From Cognatitamlana sp035818475 (lineage in GTDB: Bacteria; Bacteroidota; Bacteroidia; Flavobacteriales; Flavobacteriaceae): a DNA stretch of 64,000 nucleotides. Below, one piece after another: positions 1 through 7,100 of this stretch. Position 1 is the stretch's first letter. Every line of letters begins with the position of its first letter. Below the pieces are notes generated by a model, which worked only from the letters and a program-made list of their open reading frames with translations, had not been told where the DNA came from and did no database searches. The DNA lies in assembly GCF_035818475.1 (NCBI RefSeq), contig NZ_JAYMGV010000003.1, positions 124,001-188,000 of the forward strand, read 5' to 3'. Position numbers and translations under genes: made by a program.

Positions 1-398
1 AATTCAGAATCTTTTAAATTGAAAACAGATGTTCCCAGAATATCACTGGGCATTAAATCCGGTGTGAATTGAATTCTACTAAAGTCTACATTTAATGACT
101 TAGCTAATAGTTTAGCCGTAATAGTTTTTGCAACTCCCGGAACGCCCTCTATAAGAGCGTGTCCTTTAGCTAAAAGAGAAGCAATTAGCATGTCTACCAT
201 ATGCTTTTGACCAACAATCACTTTTCCTATTTCAGTTTTGATTCTTTGAACACTTTGTTGTAATTCAGATAAATCGAGTCTGTTTTGAAATTGTAATGCA
301 TCATTATTGTCTGCAAGACCATTTTCACTTGACTTATTATCGTGTTCTAATTTAGGCTGTAATTCCTGATGATCTTGGGTTTCTTTATTCTCGTCCAT
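1..398 (-). CDS. MoxR-family AAA+ ATPase, N-terminal part (cut by window edge)
   Basis: Only the first 132 codons are in the window; the gene runs off the left edge. After a polar, charged leader of about 40 residues the AAA+ core begins. The Walker A motif GVPGVAKT is at residues 85-92 and is followed by the MoxR-typical stretch FTPDLMPSDILG. MoxR proteins are ATP-driven chaperones that usually help metal insertion or maturation of VWA-domain partners. The start ATG (complement of 396-398) lies 2 nt beyond the stop of the upstream DUF4350 gene, so the two are almost certainly co-transcribed. In Bacteroidota this operon normally continues with DUF58 and VWA genes, which would lie outside the window (inference). 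Family assignment is firm; the exact substrate is unknown. Confidence 0.9.
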   Translation of the reverse strand, partial: MDENKETQDHQELQPKLEHDNKSSENGLADNNDALQFQNRLDLSELQQSVQRIKTEIGKVIVGQKHMVDMLIASLLAKGHALIEGVPGVAKTITAKLLAKSLNVDFSRIQFTPDLMPSDILGTSVFNLKDSE

Positions 399-400
399 AG

Positions 401-1606
401 TTATTTTGAATAAAATGCTTCAATATGTCTGTTTAGTTTTATTAAGTTATCTTCAAAAAACTCATTTTTGCTTTTTAGCCAATTAATATAATCAACTAAT
501 TTTTTTACGTCTTCATGTTTTTTACCGGCTTTTGAAGACAGTTTTTTTATAAAATCTTCATTTAAAACCGTGGTGTCTAAATTAAAATTAGTTCTTATTT
601 TTTCCAGGAAATATGTGATTTTCTTATCGATTAAATTTTTATGATCCTGAGTTTCAAGATATAGATTGGATATTGTTTTTACAAAAGCAACAGTAGTATT
701 TTGCAAAGGTTTAATGGTCTTTATAATGCGTTGTCTTCGTTTAGCATTAAATATCATGAAAAGAATACCGAAAATGATGGCTGTATACCATGCCCATCTG
801 AATGATAATTGTTCTAAGAACCAGCTTAAGTTGGAATTTTTTTCAACACTTTCATCATAACCTGCCTGTATTTTGGTATAGGAATCAAAGTAGATGTCGT
901 TTTCAGGCAAATATGATAATACACCTTCAACATATGTATACCTGTTGTCTTTCAGTATATTATAATTTGTAAAAGCTTTGGGCTCAGAGTGGAGAAGAAT
1001 TCGACCTTTTCCCCAAGGTATTTTAATATAATTAACGTGTTTATAGTCTATTTTAGAATGCCCCAGAACTTCATGATTTATGGAGTCAAATCTGGAAAAA
1101 TAATTGTCTCCCACATTTCTATCAATAACAATATCTTTTACATTAATGTGAGTGAGCGACTGATAAGATATGCTATCTTTTTCATTTGCAATATAGCCTA
1201 TGTCAATATCTAGGGTATCATTGATTTTTTGCGGGTAGTTATAATCAGAAATAAACAGCGTGTTTCCGGAATTGACAAAATTTAGAAGTTCATCTATTGA
1301 GTCATTTTCCAGATAGTTAGAATTGCCAATAATTATAAAACTGCCTTGCGCAATATGATCTGCTATACTATCAGTAGAATGAGCTTGTAAATAACTGGCA
1401 GGCTGGTGATAGACCGTTTTTATAGTTTGGTCTTTAAATAGAATGGGGAGCTCTTTATAAAGCACACTTACCCCATAAGGTTTATTACTTTTTTCATTAA
1501 AAGATTCCTCCCAGTCTACCGTTTTTGTGTTTTTTATGCCAATAGCAATGGCTGCGCTAACAATCAATCCAGTTAAAATGATTAAAACAGGTATGGTCTT
1601 TTTCAT
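401..1606 (-). CDS. DUF4350 domain-containing membrane protein
   Basis: 401 residues. There is an N-terminal membrane anchor (about residues 5-23, rich in I/L/V/A), then a soluble region of about 240 residues. It contains the glycine-rich stretch PWGKGRILLHSEPKAF, typical of the GATase-like fold of DUF4350. A second membrane helix lies near residues 270-287, followed by a basic cytoplasmic tail. The gene sits between a DUF4129 gene (4-nt overlap at 1603-1606) and moxR (2-nt gap), the usual order in Bacteroidota. Function is not established; the family travels with MoxR/DUF58/SpoIIM clusters thought to act at the cell envelope. The start ATG is the one overlapping the upstream stop, consistent with translational coupling. 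Confidence 0.82.
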   Translation of the reverse strand: MKKTIPVLIILTGLIVSAAIAIGIKNTKTVDWEESFNEKSNKPYGVSVLYKELPILFKDQTIKTVYHQPASYLQAHSTDSIADHIAQGSFIIIGNSNYLENDSIDELLNFVNSGNTLFISDYNYPQKINDTLDIDIGYIANEKDSISYQSLTHINVKDIVIDRNVGDNYFSRFDSINHEVLGHSKIDYKHVNYIKIPWGKGRILLHSEPKAFTNYNILKDNRYTYVEGVLSYLPENDIYFDSYTKIQAGYDESVEKNSNLSWFLEQLSFRWAWYTAIIFGILFMIFNAKRRQRIIKTIKPLQNTTVAFVKTISNLYLETQDHKNLIDKKITYFLEKIRTNFNLDTTVLNEDFIKKLSSKAGKKHEDVKKLVDYINWLKSKNEFFEDNLIKLNRHIEAFYSK

Positions 1607-2337
1607 GGTTTTACCTGTTTTAAAAGTGAGACAAAATTATGCTTAGCTATCCGGTATTTATCTTTATTTAAAGGGAATTTACCATACCAAATATAGTTGT
1701 ATAAGTAGGAGGTATATGCAAACTCATTATTGAAGACCTTATCATTATCATTTATTTCGTTCAAATATTCGCTGTTTGTTTTGTCGTCCTCAAATTTTAT
1801 ATAATTATTTAAACTTAATGTTTTTAAAACCAGCAAATAATAATACCTAATGGCAAGTCTGTAATCATTATTATTTTCTGCATTTTTAATCAAACGTTGA
1901 ATGTCGACATTTTCAATATTTTCAGCAGTAATATCCGTATAGGTATTGATGTTTCTGTTTTTATTTGAAGCAAACAAACCATTGCTACCTTCGTTTAGCA
2001 ATATATAAACTAAATAAATTACTGCTAGAATAATAGCTAAATAGAATAGCCAGCTTAAAGGCCCTAGGTTTATTGAAAAATCTTGGTTGTTATTTTGTTC
2101 TTTAACTTTAGTTTTACCGTTTTTATAATCTTCATAGTTGCCAGACCCTGAGGGAGTTTCAGTAACAATACTTATGCCTTCGTAATTATATGTGTTGCTG
2201 CGGTATCTGGATTTAAAGCCTTCCTCAAAAGCTCTTATTTTATCGGGTTTTTGAGAGTAGGAAATGCTATATGTACTTTGATAAACACAAAGTACCATAA
2301 ATAGTATACAGGTCATATGTAATGTGATACCCCTCAA
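1603..2337 (-). CDS. DUF4129-type membrane protein of the MoxR cluster
   Basis: 244 residues. The N-terminus is hydrophobic and signal-like (to about residue 25). A polar periplasmic stretch of about 60 residues follows, then one strong transmembrane helix near residues 89-112. The C-terminal cytoplasmic domain (about 140-244) contains AIRYYYLLVLKTLS and a late YNYIWYGKFPL segment, matching the DUF4129 pattern of a helical domain ending in an aromatic/Gly turn. The start overlaps the SpoIIM-like gene by 4 nt and the end overlaps DUF4350 by 4 nt, so all three are translationally coupled. The biochemical role is unknown; the assignment rests on domain pattern and gene order. Confidence 0.75.
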   Translation of the reverse strand: MRGITLHMTCILFMVLCVYQSTYSISYSQKPDKIRAFEEGFKSRYRSNTYNYEGISIVTETPSGSGNYEDYKNGKTKVKEQNNNQDFSINLGPLSWLFYLAIILAVIYLVYILLNEGSNGLFASNKNRNINTYTDITAENIENVDIQRLIKNAENNNDYRLAIRYYYLLVLKTLSLNNYIKFEDDKTNSEYLNEINDNDKVFNNEFAYTSYLYNYIWYGKFPLNKDKYRIAKHNFVSLLKQVKP

Positions 2338-3323
2338 ATAGTTGTAGTGTTAAAAATTGGAGTTTGAGTAATTTTTTTTTGAACTCTAAAAGGGTAAATT
2401 AAGTAGTAATAGCTTATAAAGCTTAGTGTTATTAAAATAATACCTACAGATAACCAATGTGGCATAATGTTAGAATAGCGGGTAATAAAACCTTCTAAAA
2501 AACCAGCTGCAAATGTAAAGGGAAAGGTGCTTATCAATATTTTAATTCCTGTTTTTGCTCCTATTTTAAAAGAGGTATACCTTGAGTGGGTTGCCGGAAA
2601 CAAAATACTGGCTCCTAAAATTAAACCGGCAGCAGCTTCAATAATAATAGCAAAAATTTCCATGGCCCCGTGTATCCAAATGCCTCTTACACTTTCCCAT
2701 AAAACTCCTTTTTCGTAAAAAAAATATTGAAAAGAGCCTATCACAATGCAATTGTTGAACATAATATAAAGTGTGCCTATTCCTAAAAAAACACCAAGAA
2801 CAAAAGCAATAATACCAACCTTCAAATTGTTGATAGTAATGCCTATAAAACTTCCCCAGTTACTCCCATTTTTGTAAACAGCAACAGGATTGCCGGCTTC
2901 TATATTTTCAATAGACATATTTACATAATCATCACCTAAGACCGAACGAACAAATTCCCCATCATTGGCAGCAGAAATAGCGCCAATAAAAGTAAAAGCA
3001 AAAAAGATAATAAATGCTATATATATAAACGTTTTGTATTGGTAACAGATTAATGGGACCTCTGTTTTCCAGAAACTGATAATTCTGTTAGTATCTTCAC
3101 GCTTAGTTTTATAAATTTTCTGAAAAGCCTTAGCCGCTAATTGGTTGAGGTAAACTATGATTTTGCTCTTTGGGTAATAGGTTTGGGCGTATGCCAAATC
3201 ATTAACAAGGTGTATGTACTGCGATGCGAGTTCATCCGGATTTTCAAAATCATTGTCAAAAACAGCTTTTTCAAAACTTAGCCATTTTTCTTTATTTTGT
3301 TTGATGAATGCAACTTCCCTCAT
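2334..3323 (-). CDS. SpoIIM-domain (stage II sporulation protein M-like) membrane protein
   Basis: 329 residues. A soluble N-terminal part of about 95 residues (MREVAFIKQNKEKWLSFEKA) is followed by about five membrane helices near 97-118, 168-190, 215-240, 262-280 and 290-312. The loop GIWIHGAMEIFAIIIEAAAG holds the conserved HGxxE-type motif of the SpoIIM family. Flavobacteria do not sporulate, so this is the broad bacterial SpoIIM-like branch found beside RDD, DUF4129 and MoxR genes, probably an envelope protein. It is first in the minus-strand operon and diverges from the RDD gene with only 24 nt between the start codons. The family is clear; the role is not. Confidence 0.87.
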   Translation of the reverse strand: MREVAFIKQNKEKWLSFEKAVFDNDFENPDELASQYIHLVNDLAYAQTYYPKSKIIVYLNQLAAKAFQKIYKTKREDTNRIISFWKTEVPLICYQYKTFIYIAFIIFFAFTFIGAISAANDGEFVRSVLGDDYVNMSIENIEAGNPVAVYKNGSNWGSFIGITINNLKVGIIAFVLGVFLGIGTLYIMFNNCIVIGSFQYFFYEKGVLWESVRGIWIHGAMEIFAIIIEAAAGLILGASILFPATHSRYTSFKIGAKTGIKILISTFPFTFAAGFLEGFITRYSNIMPHWLSVGIILITLSFISYYYLIYPFRVQKKITQTPIFNTTTI

Positions 3324-3347
3324 ATATTTGATAAATTAAAATATAAT

Positions 3348-4067
3348 ATGTCAGAGTTACAAATTAACACCACTCAAAATGTAAAAATATCGTTTAACGC
3401 CTCTGGTGCGGGAGAACGTTTATTGGCATTTATTATTGATATAAGCATTAAAATTGGATATATGCTGGTTTTAAATTGGACTTTTGGAGCTTTTGATAAT
3501 ATGGATCAATGGTCTCAAATTGCTATAAACACAGTGTTAAGTTTTCCTGTAATATTTTATACATTAACCTTAGAGTCTTTTTTACAGGGACAAACTATTG
3601 GTAAACGCCTTATGAAAATACGTGTTGTTAAAATAGATGGTTATCAGGCATCCTTTTCAGATTATGTAATACGTTGGTTTTTTAGAGTTGTAGATATCTA
3701 TATTTTTGGGTTAGGCTTTTTTGTAATGCTCTTTAATAAAAAAACACAGCGTATCGGTGACATGGCAGCCGGAACTGCTGTAATTGGTTTAAAAGACACT
3801 GTTAATATTAACCATACTATTTTAGAAAATTTAAAAGAAGGCTATAAACCAACTTATCCTAATGTTATTAAGTTGTCTGATAATGATGCCAGAATAATAA
3901 AAGAAACTTTTAACTCTGCTAGAATATCAAAAGATGATAAAACTTTAATTAAGTTAAGAGACAAAATTATTGAAGTGGTGGGGATTAAAAATGTGAAGCA
4001 AAGTACAGATATAGAGTTTATTGATGTAATATTGAAAGACTACAATTTTTATACTCAGAATATGTAA
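3348..4067 (+). CDS. RDD family membrane protein
   Basis: I place the start at the ATG at 3348, giving 240 residues that begin MSELQINTTQNVKISF. An in-frame ATG at 3297 lies inside the divergent SpoIIM gene and would add 17 poorly conserved-looking residues. RDD signatures are visible: GERLLAFIIDISIKIGYML (the D in helix 1), GKRLMKIRVV and RWFFRVVDIYIFG, then the loop KKTQRIGDMAAGTAVIGL that closes RDD domains. About three to four membrane helices are followed by a soluble tail of about 85 residues. RDD proteins are proposed transporters or membrane organisers. Here the gene pairs divergently with the SpoIIM/DUF4129/DUF4350/MoxR operon, a recurrent association. Confidence 0.87.
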   Translation: MSELQINTTQNVKISFNASGAGERLLAFIIDISIKIGYMLVLNWTFGAFDNMDQWSQIAINTVLSFPVIFYTLTLESFLQGQTIGKRLMKIRVVKIDGYQASFSDYVIRWFFRVVDIYIFGLGFFVMLFNKKTQRIGDMAAGTAVIGLKDTVNINHTILENLKEGYKPTYPNVIKLSDNDARIIKETFNSARISKDDKTLIKLRDKIIEVVGIKNVKQSTDIEFIDVILKDYNFYTQNM

Positions 4068-4149
4068 TTTGCAATACTAATCTTTATTTAGTAAGATCAT
4101 ACTATAAACTAATTAATTGATAGTTAGATTAAATTTTAAGACATAAATT

Positions 4150-4770
4150 ATGTTTTACATTGTAGATATTTTAGGAACCATTGCATTTGCCATTTCCGGT
4201 GTTTTGGTGGCTATTAATAAAAGGATGGACTTTTTTGGTATTCTTATTATAGCCTTTGTAACCTCGGTAGGAGGGGGGACGTTACGCGATTTGTTAATTG
4301 GTGATACACCGGTAAGTTGGATGAAAGATATGACATATACCTATGTTATTTTTATCTCAGCCGTATTTGCTATTATTTTTAGAAGTAAAATTAATTATTT
4401 AAGAACATCGTTATTTTTATTTGATACTATAGGTATTGGATTATATACTTTGGTTGGTATTGAAAAAGGTGTAAATGCGGGCTTGCATCCCATAATTTGT
4501 ATTGCATTGGGAACAATGACCGCGAGTTTTGGAGGTGTTATTCGTGATATTTTATGTAATGAAATCCCCGTTATTTTTAGAAAGGAAATATATGCAACGG
4601 CATGTATTTTAGGGGGAATAACCTATTTTGTGTTGAGTGAGTTTCCTTTAAAAAATAATATAGTTTTTATAATTGCAGGAATCGTGGTTATTATAACAAG
4701 GTTATTAGCAGTAAAGTTTAAAATAGCATTACCCAATATTTATACAGATAAAGGAAAGCAAAAGATATGA
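4150..4770 (+). CDS. TRIC-type / UPF0126 trimeric cation channel family protein
   Basis: 206 residues, nearly all hydrophobic, with about seven predicted helices. It carries the two family repeats: VGGGTLRDLLIGDTPVSWMKD near residues 40-60 and FGGVIRDILCNEIPVIFRKE near 127-146, each a Gly-rich turn followed by RD and a proline. Such duplicated repeats define bacterial homologues of TRIC potassium channels (older name UPF0126, YicG/YadS). Some close relatives are described as glycine or serine transporters, so the substrate is uncertain. It is a stand-alone gene with 82 nt upstream. Length is typical for the family. Confidence 0.88.
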   Translation: MFYIVDILGTIAFAISGVLVAINKRMDFFGILIIAFVTSVGGGTLRDLLIGDTPVSWMKDMTYTYVIFISAVFAIIFRSKINYLRTSLFLFDTIGIGLYTLVGIEKGVNAGLHPIICIALGTMTASFGGVIRDILCNEIPVIFRKEIYATACILGGITYFVLSEFPLKNNIVFIIAGIVVIITRLLAVKFKIALPNIYTDKGKQKI

Positions 4771-4784
4771 TGTTATTCCCGGAT

Positions 4785-5489
4785 TCAATTTATAATCTCA
4801 ACATTTCTAATGTAAATATTGCTTAGTGGCCAATCTGCACTATCTGTATCAACTGCGGCAATTTTATCAATTACATGCATGCCTCTTATAACACGACCAA
4901 AAATAGTATAGTCGCCATCTAAAAAATGAGCACCTCCTTTTTGTTGAACAATAAAGAATTCAAACGGAGATGCCAGTTTATGTGGGTTGTCAATCTCACT
5001 ACTGGGCATAGATATTACCCCTCTGTCATGTTTAAATCCCCGTTTAGTATCTGGGGGCAGTAAATATTTACCAATAAAAGCTCGCTTTCTGGCAGTTTTT
5101 TTATCATCACTGTTTCCGGCCTGAACCATAAAATTATCAATAACACGGTAAAATTGAGTGTCGTTAAAGTACTTTTGCTTAGTCAGCCAGATAAAATTAG
5201 AACGATGAAATTTTGTTTCATTATACAGTAAAATGTCTATAGATCCAAAATCAGTAGTGATGCGAACTTTATTTTCTTTGTGGTGTTTATCATATTCCAG
5301 AAAAAAATCCATAGCGTTTTTTGAATTTAACTTAGGAAATTCACGTTCCGGTTCTATTATTGTATCTTTAAAAATTACTTTTTTTACCGGTTTCTCTGCT
5401 TTAGTAGCAGGTTGAGCTTTCTTTTGAGTTTTTTTATCTTCACAATTTAGAAATAGAAGTAAAAAACAAACAGTATATTTAAGTTTCAT
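4785..5489 (-). CDS. Cyclophilin-type peptidyl-prolyl isomerase, lipoprotein
   Basis: 234 residues. The N-terminus MKLKYTVCFLLLFLNCEDKK is a lipoprotein signal with Cys16 as the likely lipidation site; the lipobox is loose, as is common in Bacteroidota. A Lys-rich linker leads to the cyclophilin domain (about 70-234). The domain has FHRSNFIWLTKQKYFNDTQF, FYRVIDNFMVQAGN, then RGVISMPSS and FFIVQQ, and FGRVIRGMHVIDKI near the end. The active-site Arg/Phe pattern (FYRV..FMVQ) is intact, so proline isomerase activity is expected, probably assisting folding of envelope proteins. It converges on the TRIC gene with 14 nt between stops and diverges from the NUDIX gene with 37 nt between starts. Confidence 0.92.
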   Translation of the reverse strand: MKLKYTVCFLLLFLNCEDKKTQKKAQPATKAEKPVKKVIFKDTIIEPEREFPKLNSKNAMDFFLEYDKHHKENKVRITTDFGSIDILLYNETKFHRSNFIWLTKQKYFNDTQFYRVIDNFMVQAGNSDDKKTARKRAFIGKYLLPPDTKRGFKHDRGVISMPSSEIDNPHKLASPFEFFIVQQKGGAHFLDGDYTIFGRVIRGMHVIDKIAAVDTDSADWPLSNIYIRNVEIIN

Positions 5490-5526
5490 TAATTTATAAT
5501 TTAAATAGTACCAAAGGTTTTCATAA

Positions 5527-6168
5527 ATGAATTTCGATACATTTTCGCAATCGCTTTCAAAAATAAAAAATATACCGCTTCCTGCTGAAACATCACACTA
5601 TAAAATGGTACCTCCGTTTCGTAAAGCGCTGTTAAAACAACAAGAAAAGGCTATTGAAAAAGCAAAACATGCTGGGGTTTTAGCACTTTTTTTTCCGGAT
5701 GATGTTCAACAAACAAAATTTGTACTGATTTTGAGAAAAACGTATAAAGGCGTACATTCTGCACAAGTGGCATTTCCGGGAGGTAAATTGGAAGAACAGG
5801 ATAAATCTTTGGAAGCAACAGCTTTAAGAGAAACATTTGAAGAAGTAGGGGTTTTAGAAAAAGATGTTCAGGTAATACGTCAATTATCACAAGTATATAT
5901 ACCACCAAGTAATTTTTACGTTCAACCTTTTATGGGAGTAGTTGAAAATACACCACAATTTGTGAAGCAAGACAATGAAGTAGAAACCATTATAGAAGTA
6001 GACTTAGATGATTTCTTAAGCGATGACTATTTAATTAATAAAAGAGTAAAAACATCATACAGCGTTGAAGTAGAAGTGCCGGCTTTTAAATTAAACGGAC
6101 ATGTAGTTTGGGGGGCAACGGCAATGATACTGAGCGAGATTAAAGACTTGTTAAAACGCCTTGTTTAG
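5527..6168 (+). CDS. NUDIX hydrolase, CoA pyrophosphatase type
   Basis: 213 residues. The NUDIX box GGKLEEQDKSLEATALRETF plus EEVGVL (about residues 86-110) has the full GX5EX7REUXEEXGU pattern. Immediately before it, KGVHSAQVAFPGG matches the NuCoA-type signature of CoA/acyl-CoA pyrophosphatases (YeaB/NudL-like). The predicted reaction hydrolyses CoA to phosphopantetheine and 3',5'-ADP. It diverges from the cyclophilin gene and precedes an acyltransferase by 51 nt. A TACATTTG element between them suggests the acyltransferase has its own promoter. Specificity is inferred from motif only. Confidence 0.9.
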   Translation: MNFDTFSQSLSKIKNIPLPAETSHYKMVPPFRKALLKQQEKAIEKAKHAGVLALFFPDDVQQTKFVLILRKTYKGVHSAQVAFPGGKLEEQDKSLEATALRETFEEVGVLEKDVQVIRQLSQVYIPPSNFYVQPFMGVVENTPQFVKQDNEVETIIEVDLDDFLSDDYLINKRVKTSYSVEVEVPAFKLNGHVVWGATAMILSEIKDLLKRLV

Positions 6169-6181
6169 TCCGTAGATTTAT

Positions 6182-6208
6182 TACATTTGCAGCAATCAAC
6201 TAAATTTG
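6182..6208 (+). promoter_or_regulatory. Two candidate -7 promoter elements upstream of the acyltransferase
   Basis: TACATTTG at 6182-6189 and TAAATTTG at 6201-6208 both match the Bacteroidota -7 consensus TAnnTTTG. A TTG-containing stretch (ttgttt, 6161-6166) is suitably placed as a -33 element for the first. Predicted leaders would be about 25 nt and 7 nt before the ATG at 6220. Pattern match only. Confidence 0.5.
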
Positions 6209-6219
6209 ATGTGTGATTT

Positions 6220-7017
6220 ATGGGATGGTTTAAACAAAATCCATTTGGACATTATCTTTTTATAAAAAAATGGCTCATTAGAGTTTTGGGTGCCATGACC
6301 CATAGGCGTTTTAGAGGTTTTAATGAGTTACAGATTGAAGGCTCTGAAATTATTAAAGACCTGCCGAATAAAAATGTGCTTTTCATTTCAAATCATCAAA
6401 CGTATTTTGCTGATGTAGTGGCTATGTTCCATGTGTTCAATGCCAGTTTAAGTGGGCGTGTAGATTCTATTAAAAACGTTGGGTATCTCTGGAATCCAAA
6501 GCTTAATATTTATTATGTGGCTGCTAAAGAGACTATGAAAGCGGGTTTATTACCTAAAATTTTGGCCTATGTAGGGTCTGTGAGCATAGAACGGACATGG
6601 CGATCAGAAGGAAAAAATGTGAATAGACAGGTAAGAATGAGCGATATATCAAATATAGGAAAGGCACTGGATGACGGTTGGGTAATAACTTTTCCACAGG
6701 GAACCACTACACCTTTTAAACCTATTAGAAAAGGAACCGCACATATTATTAAACGCTATAAGCCTATTGTAGTCCCAATTGTAATTGATGGATTTAGACG
6801 TTCATTTGATAAGAAAGGACTTAGAATAAAGAAAAAGAATATTCTTCAATCTATGGAAATTAAAGCACCTCTGGAGATTGATTATGATAATGAGACTACC
6901 GACGATATTGTTAAAAAGATTGAGTATGCTATAGAACAGCACCCGTCATTTTTAAAAGTAATTTCACAGAAGGAGTTAGAAGCCCAAGAAGCTTTGAATA
7001 AAATGAGAGAATGGTAA
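6220..7017 (+). CDS. 1-acyl-glycerol-3-phosphate acyltransferase-like (PlsC family)
   Basis: 265 residues. Block I reads FISNHQTYFADV (residues 55-66). The His59 to Asp65 spacing is HX5D, one residue longer than the canonical HX4D of PlsC. Block III is FPQGTTTPFKPIRKGTAHI instead of FPEGTR. Block IV, PIVVPIVIDGFRRSF, fits the family. It probably transfers an acyl chain to a glycerolipid or aminolipid headgroup at the inner membrane. Flavobacterial members could make phosphatidate or act in serine/glycine-lipid synthesis, and the altered motifs leave that open. Placed 51 nt after the NUDIX gene with its own candidate promoters. Confidence 0.85.
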   Translation: MGWFKQNPFGHYLFIKKWLIRVLGAMTHRRFRGFNELQIEGSEIIKDLPNKNVLFISNHQTYFADVVAMFHVFNASLSGRVDSIKNVGYLWNPKLNIYYVAAKETMKAGLLPKILAYVGSVSIERTWRSEGKNVNRQVRMSDISNIGKALDDGWVITFPQGTTTPFKPIRKGTAHIIKRYKPIVVPIVIDGFRRSFDKKGLRIKKKNILQSMEIKAPLEIDYDNETTDDIVKKIEYAIEQHPSFLKVISQKELEAQEALNKMREW

Positions 7018-7100
7018 TGTTGGTTAATAACTCCTGACAACTCCCTTTTTAAATAGTTACCAAAATTTATATTTTGCATTTCTTATTATAAGGAATAGTG

